This document shows positions 15,234-22,778 of a DNA stretch of 64,000 nt, piece by piece. The DNA comes from Cohnella panacarvi Gsoil 349 (GTDB lineage Bacteria; Bacillota; Bacilli; Paenibacillales; Paenibacillaceae), in contig NZ_KI911563.1 in NCBI RefSeq assembly GCF_000515335.1, positions 1,690,056 to 1,754,055 on the forward strand, written 5' to 3'. Position 1 is the first letter of the stretch, and every line of letters begins with the position of its first letter. The position numbers and the translations under genes are program-made. The notes below the pieces were generated by a model. The model did no database searches and was not told the DNA's origin. It saw only the letters and a list, made by a program, of their open reading frames with translations.

Positions 15234-18200
15234 ATGTTCGGATTATCGTATAGGCAATTGCTTAAAGGACTCGGACTTACGCTATGCGTACTGCTCGGAT
15301 GGCTCGCCCCGATTTTATTCTTGAACGAGAACGCGGATGCGCGGCTGATGAATTTGACCGAAAGATCCGATTGGCAAGTACATGCGGGCGATCTGCCCAA
15401 GGGCGCGTACGGAGAGCCGCTCTTCGACGATGCCGAATGGGAGCCTTTCGATACGGACGGCGCCAAGAAGCGCTTGGACTCTCCGGGAATCTATTGGCTC
15501 AGAATCCAAATTCATTCGCAGGAATGGCGCGACCCGCACCTGTTCGTCCACGATCTGAAATCGTACGAACTGTATTGGGGCGAAGAGCGGCTGTTCGAAT
15601 TCAATTTCAGCGATCGCAACCCGTATATGCTTCCTTATTACGAATGGAACCTCGTCTCGCTGCCGTTCGGTTATCCGAACGATCCGCTCCTATTCCGCGT
15701 TTATTCCGAGGACGGCGTCATAAGTCCCGGCATCGTCCATGCCGGCAACGCCTCCGATTTCATCGTGCGCATTCTTCATCGCGACGGCGACAAGCTGCTG
15801 TATACGATCATATTCTCTTCGATCTTCGTCGTGGCCGCGCTCTTCTATCTGAATACCAAACGCCGGCTTTACTTCTATTTCGGGCTGCTTGCTTTCTGCG
15901 CCGCGTACGGGAGCATATGCCGGACCTTCGCGCTCGGCTTGTTCATCGATGCGCCGATGGCCATCTATGTGCACGAGCTGATGCTGCCGCTAGGCGTATT
16001 CGCGTTCCATGGATTTTTCGAGCAGATGTTCGGATTGCGTCCCGTCCGCGGCCGCCGTATGGCCCGATACGTCATGCTGCTGTTCTCCTTTGTCTGTTTC
16101 GCCGCTAGTTTAATAGAGGTAGAGCTGTATCGCATTCTGATCTATAAAGTGTTTCCGGTCCTGTTCATCCTCATCGCCATATTCTCTTTTATCGCCATTC
16201 ATCGGATTTATAAAGGCAAAAGGACGACCGAGACGTTCATTATGGTGTTCGGTTATCTGTCGTCCACCGTAACGACGCTGGTTTCTTCTTTGCTTCTGCT
16301 CTATCCGAAGCTGCGCGACATTCTATCCTCGAACGCCCCATGGCTGTCGCCTTACGTTCGGGAAGATCAACTGCCGCTTTTCGTAGGTATATTCATATTT
16401 TTGTGCTGTATGGCTACGATCGTCATGCTGCGGGAGAACGAGCTGCACCGTCAGGTGAACGAATACGCGCAGGAGCTCGTCGAGAAAAACCGCCAGCTCG
16501 AAGCGATCGACAAGCTGAAGGACGAGTTTCTCGCCAATACGTCGCATGAGCTTCGAACGCCGCTCAATGGGATTATCGGCATTACGGAATCGCTGCTCGA
16601 CGGCGTCGGCGGACCTCTTAACGAGCTTACCCGCAGCAACCTGGCCATGGTCGTCGCCAGCGGCAAGCGGTTATCGGGTCTCATTAACGATATCCTCGAC
16701 TTTTCGAAGCTTAAGCATGCCGGCATGACGCTGCACATTCAAGGCGTCGACATGAAGCGGACCGCCGATTTCGTCGTCAAGGTGCTTCAACCGATCGCCA
16801 TCATGAAAGAGATCGAGCTCGTCAACCTGATCGACGATCGTCTTCCTCTCGCGGCCGCGGACGAAAACCGCGTCATGCAAATCCTGTACAATCTGGTCGG
16901 CAACGCGCTCAAATTCACCGAGTCCGGCACGGTCGAGCTGTCCGCGCATCAGGACGACGACCTGCTGTACGTCTCGATCAAGGATACGGGAATCGGCATT
17001 CCCGCCGATAAGCTTGATGCGATCTTCGAACCGTTCGAGCAAGGCGAAGGCTCCGCAGAACGGCTCTATGAAGGGGCCGGCCTCGGGCTCTCGATCACGA
17101 AGAAGCTTCTCGATCTCCACGGCGGCACGATCGGCTTGCAATCGACGATCGGCAAAGGCTCGACGTTCACCTTCACGCTGCCCCTGTACGAGAACGAGAA
17201 GCCGGCGGCCGCTCACGCGGACAGCAGCTGGAAGCAGCAGGCTCCGACGCTGCAGCCTCCGATCGCCTGGAACGAAACCGCGGCGGCCGGCGTGCTGCCA
17301 GTCCTCGAACAAGCGGACGGCGAAGTCGAGGCGCAGGAGGAACAGGAAGCCCTGCTGCTGCTCGTCGACGACGATCCGGTCAACCTCCAGGTGCTGTCCA
17401 ATTTCCTGGCAGCCGAGCCGTGCAAGATCGTTAAGGCCGCCAACGGGCTGGAAGCCGTGCGGCTCTTCGAGCAAGGCCTCCGGCCAGACCTGGTGTTGAC
17501 GGATATCATGATGCCGCGGATGACGGGCTACGACTTAACGAGGCTCATCCGCAAATCGTATAAATCGAACGAGTTGCCGATCATTCTGCTCACCGCGAAA
17601 AATCAGGTTTCCGATCTCGTGGAAGGGTTCGACGCCGGCGCGAACGATTACTTGATTAAACCGGTCGAGAAAAGAGAGCTGCTCGCCCGCATCGCTTTGC
17701 ACTTGACCGTCGCCCAGTTGACTCGCAATTTGGAACGCAAAGTCGCCCAACGGACGAAAGCGCTGCAGGAAACGAACAACCAGCTTCAGGAGTCTCTGAG
17801 AGATACGGCGGAAGCTTTAGCGGAAGCGTCGGTGCTCGAGGAACGCAACCGGATCGCCTTCGACATCCACAACACCGTCGGACATTCGCTTACCGCCTCC
17901 ATCGCCCAGATGGAAGCGGCCAAGATGCTCATCGCCCACAACAGGTCCGAACAGGCGATTCCGAAGCTGGACACCGCGAGAGAGCTCGTAAGCAAAGGAC
18001 TTAACGATATACGCGGAACGGTCCGCATGCTGAAGCTGGAAAGCACGGAAGGGGATTTGGGAAGCTCCGTCCGGGGACTGATCGAAGAGACGAGGCGCAC
18101 CGCGGGAGTGGAAATTACCGAAAGCATCGGATCGTTGCCTCCGCTCGGTTCCGCGCAGAAGAGGGCGCTCTTCCATGCGCTGATGGAGGGCTTGACCAAC

Positions 18201-18458
18201 GGCATCCGGCACGGTCAAAGCACGCGGTTCAGGTTCGAGCTGCGCGTTAACGGCGGACAGCTCGAGTTCCGGCTCGCGAACAACGGGCGCAAGTACGAAC
18301 CGTCGGCATTCGGCTTCGGCTTGTCCGCGATGCGCGATAACATCGCTCGGCTTGGAGGAACGCTCGCCATCGCGCCGCTAGACGATCACGGGACCGAGCT
18401 ATCGATCGAGCTGCCGCTCGACTGGCGCGCGCAAAGCCGCTTTTTGGAGAAGTCTTGA
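15234..18458 (+). CDS. Hybrid sensor with two histidine-kinase cores: 7TM-DISM, HisKA, REC, HisKA_3
   Basis: About 1074 aa. The N-terminal extracytoplasmic domain is 7TMR-DISM-like (WLRIQIHSQEWRDPHLFVHD, LRVYSEDGVISPGIVHAG), followed by a seven-helix membrane block (about 195-400). The first kinase core has EFLANTSHELRTPLNGIIG with His about 438, then a HATPase (ENRVMQILYNLVGNALKF, DTGIGIP, GAGLGLSI). A receiver follows, LLLVDDDPVN, with Asp about 757 in DLVLTDIMMP. A coiled coil leads to a second, HisKA_3-type core (ERNRIAFDIHNTVGHSL, His about 879) with its own HATPase (MEGLTNGIRHGQ, GFGLSAMRDNI). I chose the ATG at 15234 after GGGGGA; an ATG at 15189 overlaps the regulator and has no good site. 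The layout suggests an internal HisKA-to-REC relay that gates a DesK/NarX-type output kinase. Confidence 0.92.
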   Translation: MFGLSYRQLLKGLGLTLCVLLGWLAPILFLNENADARLMNLTERSDWQVHAGDLPKGAYGEPLFDDAEWEPFDTDGAKKRLDSPGIYWLRIQIHSQEWRDPHLFVHDLKSYELYWGEERLFEFNFSDRNPYMLPYYEWNLVSLPFGYPNDPLLFRVYSEDGVISPGIVHAGNASDFIVRILHRDGDKLLYTIIFSSIFVVAALFYLNTKRRLYFYFGLLAFCAAYGSICRTFALGLFIDAPMAIYVHELMLPLGVFAFHGFFEQMFGLRPVRGRRMARYVMLLFSFVCFAASLIEVELYRILIYKVFPVLFILIAIFSFIAIHRIYKGKRTTETFIMVFGYLSSTVTTLVSSLLLLYPKLRDILSSNAPWLSPYVREDQLPLFVGIFIFLCCMATIVMLRENELHRQVNEYAQELVEKNRQLEAIDKLKDEFLANTSHELRTPLNGIIGITESLLDGVGGPLNELTRSNLAMVVASGKRLSGLINDILDFSKLKHAGMTLHIQGVDMKRTADFVVKVLQPIAIMKEIELVNLIDDRLPLAAADENRVMQILYNLVGNALKFTESGTVELSAHQDDDLLYVSIKDTGIGIPADKLDAIFEPFEQGEGSAERLYEGAGLGLSITKKLLDLHGGTIGLQSTIGKGSTFTFTLPLYENEKPAAAHADSSWKQQAPTLQPPIAWNETAAAGVLPVLEQADGEVEAQEEQEALLLLVDDDPVNLQVLSNFLAAEPCKIVKAANGLEAVRLFEQGLRPDLVLTDIMMPRMTGYDLTRLIRKSYKSNELPIILLTAKNQVSDLVEGFDAGANDYLIKPVEKRELLARIALHLTVAQLTRNLERKVAQRTKALQETNNQLQESLRDTAEALAEASVLEERNRIAFDIHNTVGHSLTASIAQMEAAKMLIAHNRSEQAIPKLDTARELVSKGLNDIRGTVRMLKLESTEGDLGSSVRGLIEETRRTAGVEITESIGSLPPLGSAQKRALFHALMEGLTNGIRHGQSTRFRFELRVNGGQLEFRLANNGRKYEPSAFGFGLSAMRDNIARLGGTLAIAPLDDHGTELSIELPLDWRAQSRFLEKS

Positions 18459-18463
18459 TGCCT

Positions 18464-18545
18464 GACATCTGCTCCGAACGAAGGCTCGGCGACCGCGTTT
18501 TCCGACATCTGATCCCGAACGAGGGCTCGACGACCGCGTGTTTCC
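18464..18545. repeat. 40-bp imperfect tandem duplication
   Basis: GACATCTGCTCCGAACGAAG (from 18464) recurs as GACATCTGATCCCGAACGAG (from 18504). Both copies continue into GGCTCG-CGACCGCG and TTTCC, with a few substitutions and indels. The repeat begins just after the hybrid-kinase stop. Confidence 0.7.
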
Positions 18546-18546
18546 G

Positions 18547-18692
18547 AATAACAACCATTTGCAGTTATTTCACTGAAAATCTCGTTATATGGCAAAATAA
18601 CAACAGTACGCAGTTATTCGGAGCGAGAAACGGTAATCCGCAGCAAACGCTCTCAAATAACTATCGTTCTGTTGTTATTTTTCTTCCGGCGT
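18547..18692. repeat. Three imperfect AATAAC...GTTATT dyad units
   Basis: Units AATAACAACCATTTGCAGTT, AATAACAACAGTACGCAGTT and AATAACTATCGTTCTGTTGTT each pair their AATAAC end with a following GTTATT (small loop). They occur about 55-60 bp apart. They resemble small dispersed intergenic repeats; whether they recur elsewhere in the genome cannot be seen here. Confidence 0.5.
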
Positions 18693-18745
18693 AAAATTTG
18701 TTCTAAATACCTATTGATATGACGCTATTCCTCTCGCCCTTACAT

Positions 18746-18829
18746 CGATATCCCCTTCGCTCAGAAGTGTCGTAGCCTCCTCCTTCCAGAAGTGTCGTAA
18801 CTTCCTCCCCCTGAGCGAAGGGGATATCG
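18746..18829. repeat. 19-bp perfect inverted repeat with nested direct repeat
   Basis: CGATATCCCCTTCGCTCAG (18746-18764) and its exact reverse complement (18811-18829) flank a 46-nt loop. Across the left arm and loop, CAGAAGTGTCGTA-C-TCCTCC occurs twice with a 25-bp period (18762-18783 and 18787-18808). No poly-T tract follows, so it is not a simple terminator. A separate terminator lies 23 nt further on. Confidence 0.75.
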
Positions 18830-18851
18830 TTCAAAGGAAGGAGGAACGAAC

Positions 18852-18876
18852 AAAGGCAGCCCCCGGGGCTGCCTTT
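18852..18876. terminator. Bidirectional terminator
   Basis: AAAGGCAGCC and GGCTGCCTTT form an 11-bp-class perfect stem with a tiny C/G loop between converging genes (hybrid kinase on plus, ParM-like on minus). Confidence 0.85.
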
Positions 18877-18883
18877 GACTCTA

Positions 18884-19981
18884 TTAAGATACCACTTCGT
18901 TCTGCGAAGTTTTGTTGCGTGCCAGCTTCAGGTAACCGAATACGTTCTGCAGCTCGCTGTCGTCCACGAAGCGCAAGCGCATGTTCTCGGCCGCGTCCAG
19001 AATGTACGGCTTGAGCGCCGCTGCTCCGCCGCCTAGAACGTAGAAACATTGGATGTCCGGATACTTCTTCCAGCGTTTGCGAATCAGGTCGACGATCTTC
19101 TGCGCCGCGCGCGAGAAGTAGTTGTCAACGATCGGACGAATGTCCGCTTGACCTTCGCCGACTCGCTGGATGATGAAATCGTGTCTGCGAATGCGGTGAA
19201 TCAGCTTCGTGCGGCTCGGGAACTTGTAGCCGTATTGATCTTCGACATCGCGAATGATCGAATCGAGGTAGGATGCGAGGCCAAGCTGCTCGCCCGTGCT
19301 GAATTGGTTGTCGATACTCATGCGCTTAACGACCGGGAAGTCCGTCGTTAACGCGCCCATCTCGCAAATGCCGATGCATCCGTTGTACAGCTCTTCGTCG
19401 CGAACCGACAGGTTCTCGTGCGTCGCCATATGGAACAGCGCCGCTGCCCCTTCGATCGAGACGATCGCGCGGCGGATGTTGACCCGCACCGTGCGTCCGC
19501 GCAATCTTGGCGTCGACAGGAACGTTACTTCGTGCTCGCCGACGAGCCGTTCCTCGAACGTCTGATGGAATCTCGCGTACGTGCGAACCGGCAACCCGGT
19601 CCCGATGACGTACTCGACTTGCTCGATCGACTGGCCAGGCTGGAGCGTCTGAGCCACGCTCGTTACGCTGGCGTATGCTAGCGCCGTCAACGCCACGATC
19701 AGCGATTGGTCGCTGGTCGCTTTGTTGTCCGTCTCCTCCAGCTCCGCGTTGTCTTGATCTTCGGAAGCTAGCAAGCCTACGAAGTATCTTTGGCTCTTCT
19801 TGCGCAGTTTCGGGCTATAAACCATGACGTCCAACGCCTTGAGCGGGGAATCTTCCTCCTGGAGGACATGCCGTTCGTAGCCGGGCGAGATGACGCTCGG
19901 AATAATAATAGGTTCGTTGGAACCGCTGACGACTAATTTAACGCTATCGTTGCCGATATCAATCCCTGCTAATCTGATCAT
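18884..19981 (-). CDS. ParM/StbA-family actin-like protein
   Basis: The 365-aa actin-fold ATPase has phosphate-1 loop GIDIGNDSVK (residues 6-15), a phosphate-2-like segment GICEMGALTTDFPVV (about 205) and adenosine motif VLGGGAAALKPYI (about 330). IEGAAALFH and the Arg-rich RRAIVSIEG are also seen in this family. Phosphate-2 reads E-x-G...TTD where ParM-type actins normally have D-x-G. ParM proteins drive plasmid segregation, but here there is no adjacent ParR or centromere-like array, and the neighbours are chromosomal cell-envelope genes. A cytoskeletal or morphogenetic role fits better (inference). AAGGAGG precedes the ATG. A second AAAAGGAGGATTTT lies about 85 nt further upstream in the leader without a usable start. 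Confidence 0.85.
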   Translation of the reverse strand: MIRLAGIDIGNDSVKLVVSGSNEPIIIPSVISPGYERHVLQEEDSPLKALDVMVYSPKLRKKSQRYFVGLLASEDQDNAELEETDNKATSDQSLIVALTALAYASVTSVAQTLQPGQSIEQVEYVIGTGLPVRTYARFHQTFEERLVGEHEVTFLSTPRLRGRTVRVNIRRAIVSIEGAAALFHMATHENLSVRDEELYNGCIGICEMGALTTDFPVVKRMSIDNQFSTGEQLGLASYLDSIIRDVEDQYGYKFPSRTKLIHRIRRHDFIIQRVGEGQADIRPIVDNYFSRAAQKIVDLIRKRWKKYPDIQCFYVLGGGAAALKPYILDAAENMRLRFVDDSELQNVFGYLKLARNKTSQNEVVS

Positions 19982-20244
19982 AAGATCCTCCTTACGATTG
20001 CACGCCGGTTGATGTTTACCGTAATCCGGAACACTCGATGATACTGAGTTCGCTTTTTTACGACAAAATCCTCCTTTTGCAGGATGGTTTATGACGTTTT
20101 TTTTCGGTAAAAAAGGATTATGGTCATTTTTGGTCGAAGATATTGTGAATGGTCAACGAGAATAGCAAAGGAAAATGAGGCTAGCAAGATGCCTTTAGAC
20201 AGATGGACTCGATGAATATCGTTGCTAGATTCAGGAGGCAAGTC

Positions 20245-21264
20245 ATGAAATGGAGCCGTAAGAGATTCACCTTCATGGTGATTCCGGACGCCAACAGCTC
20301 AGTGATTCGATTCCAGCTCTCCGCAGTCGTACTGATTACAGGCGTCGTGTTATTCGTCGCGATCTTGGCGAGCGCGATTACCGCTTTTCTTCTCTACAGG
20401 GGCAATCATAGCCAGATCGGTCACTTGCAGAACCGGATTTCCGCTTCGACCGGTCAATACGAACAGATCATTCAAGACAAAGACGTACATATCAACGAGC
20501 TGCAGACCGAAATCGTCGGCCTGTCGGAGCAAGCCAAATCGATCGACAACCATATGAGCGACCTCAAGGAACTCGAATCGCAGCTCAAACAGATGGCGGG
20601 CATAGAAGACGGCGGCGATACCAAGGCTGCCGCGAAGCTGGACGGTCTTGAAATCGATTCCGACTTCGTCGAGACGGAGATCGAGATGGAAGGCGGGACA
20701 GGCGGCGAAGAGCTCCCTGTCACCGACGCGGAGATGAATGCGTTGATCGGCGAAACGCGGGACTTTTACTCCGATCTCGCGCAACGCGCCGAAACCTTGC
20801 GGCCGGAGCTTGAGCAGACCAAGGCTGATGTATTGAAGATGGCCGCCATTCTGCGAGTCACTCCGACGATCTGGCCGACGGACTCGCGCAAGCTCACCTC
20901 CCCGTTCGGCGTTCGCAAGGATCCTTTCACGAAAAGAGCGAAGTTCCATGCGGGTCTCGATATCGGCGGCGATTATGGCGATTCGATCTACGCTACGGCG
21001 GACGGTACCGTTCTCTCCGCGGAACGCACGAGCTCGCATGGGCTTAACATATGGATTTCCCATTCTAACGGCGTGCGCACGCATTACTCGCATCTCAGCA
21101 AGATGCTCGTAGGGCCAGGAGACAAAGTGAAGAAAGGCGACCTGATCGCCAAGATGGGTTCGACAGGCAGAAGTACAGGACCGCACCTTCATTACGAAGT
21201 AGCGGTTAACGGCACCAACGTAGACCCCAAACCTTATCTCAAAGCGACTAGAAGGGAAAATTGA
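20245..21264 (+). CDS. Membrane-anchored M23 (LytM-type) metallopeptidase
   Basis: About 339 aa from the ATG at 20245, which follows AGGAGG by 6 nt; two in-frame ATGs upstream lack a site. A short cytoplasmic start is followed by a transmembrane helix (LSAVVLITGVVLFVAILASA), a coiled-coil/linker region (about 70-200), and a C-terminal peptidase M23 domain with zinc ligands in FHAGLDIGG and HLHYEV and the conserved YSHLSKM. The family cleaves peptidoglycan cross-links or stem peptides. It is immediately followed by a bactofilin gene, a conserved pairing in which the bactofilin scaffold localises or controls the M23 enzyme. Confidence 0.94.
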   Translation: MKWSRKRFTFMVIPDANSSVIRFQLSAVVLITGVVLFVAILASAITAFLLYRGNHSQIGHLQNRISASTGQYEQIIQDKDVHINELQTEIVGLSEQAKSIDNHMSDLKELESQLKQMAGIEDGGDTKAAAKLDGLEIDSDFVETEIEMEGGTGGEELPVTDAEMNALIGETRDFYSDLAQRAETLRPELEQTKADVLKMAAILRVTPTIWPTDSRKLTSPFGVRKDPFTKRAKFHAGLDIGGDYGDSIYATADGTVLSAERTSSHGLNIWISHSNGVRTHYSHLSKMLVGPGDKVKKGDLIAKMGSTGRSTGPHLHYEVAVNGTNVDPKPYLKATRREN

Positions 21265-21265
21265 C

Positions 21266-21721
21266 ATGTTCAAATCCAGCAAATCCGCGAAAATAGACCC
21301 CAACTCGACCGATACGCTCATCGGCGAAGGCAGCTCGTTCGAAGGTAAAATTCAGTCCGAAGCCGGCTTGCGCGTCGAAGGCCGGATCATCGGGGACATC
21401 GATTGCACGGGAGACGTAACGATCGGAGAGAACGGAACCGCCAAGTCGAACATTAAAGCACGCAACGTCATCATCGCCGGACAAGTGACAGGCAACGTGG
21501 CCGCTTCAGGCAAGCTGACGATCAAGGCGACCGGCAAGCTGCATGGCAACCTGTCGGCGCTGGAGCTATCGATCGAAACCGGCGCCGTCTTCCACGGCCT
21601 CAGCAAGATGGATGCATCGCAGCAGCCGGTTGCCGAAGAAACGCCGCCAGCCCGCGAGCCCGATTCGAAGCAGGCGCATGCGCCTGCCGACGAGACGCCG
21701 TCCCTTCTCAAAACCTGGTAA
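21266..21721 (+). CDS. Bactofilin (polymer-forming cytoskeletal protein)
   Basis: The 151-aa protein has the bactofilin beta-helix core: TLIGEGSSFEGKIQSEAGLR, VEGRIIGDIDC, VTIGENGTAKSNIKARNVII, AGQVTGNVAA, KLTIKATGKLHGNLSALELS. A disordered Pro/Glu/Ala-rich tail follows from about residue 115. It starts 1 nt after the M23 stop and is surely cotranscribed. Bactofilins self-assemble without nucleotide into filaments at the membrane and recruit wall enzymes. Confidence 0.95.
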   Translation: MFKSSKSAKIDPNSTDTLIGEGSSFEGKIQSEAGLRVEGRIIGDIDCTGDVTIGENGTAKSNIKARNVIIAGQVTGNVAASGKLTIKATGKLHGNLSALELSIETGAVFHGLSKMDASQQPVAEETPPAREPDSKQAHAPADETPSLLKTW

Positions 21722-21731
21722 TCGACAGGAT

Positions 21732-21764
21732 AACCCGCCTCTAACCGGTAGAGGCGGGTTTGTT
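21732..21764 (+). terminator. Terminator of the M23-bactofilin operon
   Basis: AACCCGCCTCTA and TAGAGGCGGGTT form a perfect 12-bp stem with a short loop and are followed by TGTTATT. It is 10 nt after the bactofilin stop. Confidence 0.85.
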
Positions 21765-21783
21765 ATTGCCCGGAGCCTCGGAT

Positions 21784-21813
21784 TTGCGCGTGCTTCCGAT
21801 ATTCGTGTATGAT
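21784..21813 (+). promoter_or_regulatory. Possible promoter of the J-domain-like gene
   Basis: TTGCGC (21784-21789), 18-nt spacer and TATGAT (21808-21813), lying between the preceding terminator and the GTG start at 21850. Confidence 0.5.
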
Positions 21814-21849
21814 GCTTTAATAAGGACCTATCATCGGGAGAGTACGGGA

Positions 21850-22713
21850 GTGAAACCTTTGGAAGAAGAGCTGAAGAAAGCTTACGAGACGCTTGGTCTG
21901 CCGACCGACGCCACTCGCGAGCAGGTTGAAAAGCGTTATTTTATCCTCATGAAGAAAGTACGCACGCAACATCAAAGAGCCGGCGACGACGAGGATGGAG
22001 ACGACCGGAAGATCGATCTTGGAGAATACTCCCGGGCCTATAAACTCATTCTCGGCATCGAGTCGGAGAAAGCCAGCACGCAGCCTAAACAAAGTAAACT
22101 CGGCCATTTTTTCTATTACTATAAAGTTCATCTCATCGTCAGCATCGTGATCCTGTTGATCGCCGGATATTCCGTTAAGGAAGCCGTCGATAAGCGCAAC
22201 GAAGAAAGAAGGCTCGGTCCGATCGACTTGTCTATCGGCATGATGGGCAACTTCTACTTCGCCGACATGGACCTGCTCAAAGGCAACTTGATGAAGCTCG
22301 TCCCGGAATGGAACCGCATCGAACCGAAGCTGTCGTACATTCCGTTGGAAATCAGAACGGAGCAGGATATCGCTTATCAGCAGAAGAGCGTCCTCAATTT
22401 AATTGCGGATCATGACGAGATGTATTTCGTAGACCGAAGGAACTTCGACAACCTCGTCATGCAAGGAGCGTTCCGCAAACTCGAGGAGCTGCAAGGGTTC
22501 TCCGCCCTGAACGTGCCCGAAGAACGACTTCGCTTATCCCAGTCCGACGAAGATCCGAGCCCGGCCGCTTACGGGATCGAGATATCCGGCAATCCGATCT
22601 TTAACGGCATCGAGCTGACCGGCGAGGACGTCATCGTGGGCATACGGACCGAAGACGAACGATTGCCTAAGACGTTCGAGCTGCTAACGCAGATTTTGAA
22701 GTTGCAACCCTAA
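21850..22713 (+). CDS. Single-pass membrane protein with degenerate J-domain
   Basis: About 287 aa from the GTG at 21850 (GGGAGA 8 nt upstream). The open frame extends to 21760, but that part runs through the terminator. Residues about 5-75 look like a J-domain (ELKKAYETLGLPTDATREQV, then EYSRAYKLILG) without the HPD signature, so classical DnaK stimulation is unlikely. One transmembrane helix follows (HLIVSIVILLIAGYSV, about 100). The extracytoplasmic C-terminal domain of about 180 aa (LSIGMMGNFYFADMDLLKG, MYFVDRRNFDNLVMQGAFRK) is not a family I recognise. Confidence 0.72.
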   Translation: MKPLEEELKKAYETLGLPTDATREQVEKRYFILMKKVRTQHQRAGDDEDGDDRKIDLGEYSRAYKLILGIESEKASTQPKQSKLGHFFYYYKVHLIVSIVILLIAGYSVKEAVDKRNEERRLGPIDLSIGMMGNFYFADMDLLKGNLMKLVPEWNRIEPKLSYIPLEIRTEQDIAYQQKSVLNLIADHDEMYFVDRRNFDNLVMQGAFRKLEELQGFSALNVPEERLRLSQSDEDPSPAAYGIEISGNPIFNGIELTGEDVIVGIRTEDERLPKTFELLTQILKLQP

Positions 22714-22718
22714 CATAT

Positions 22719-22765
22719 AGGGGGTATCCCTAAGTCATCTTGATGACTTTCGGGATACCCCCTTT
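22719..22765. terminator. Strong bidirectional terminator
   Basis: AGGGGGTATCCC and GGGATACCCCCT form a 12-bp stem, with inner AAGTCATC/GATGACTT pairing that extends it. It serves the J-domain-like gene (plus) and the SLH gene (minus). Confidence 0.9.
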
Positions 22766-22778
22766 GCTTGCTTCCGGG

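Larger units (their letters stand above)
18459..18851. other. Repeat-rich intergenic region between converging genes
   Basis: About 390 bp with no convincing gene. It contains a 40-bp imperfect tandem duplication (18464-18545), three AATAAC/GTTATT hairpin-like units (18547-18692) and a 19-bp perfect inverted repeat with an internal 25-bp tandem repeat (18746-18829). All are listed separately. Confidence 0.7.

Noticed and set aside
18884-19981. Plasmid partition locus
   Set aside because: The ParM-like gene has no adjacent parR or centromere-type iterated repeats, and its neighbours are chromosomal.
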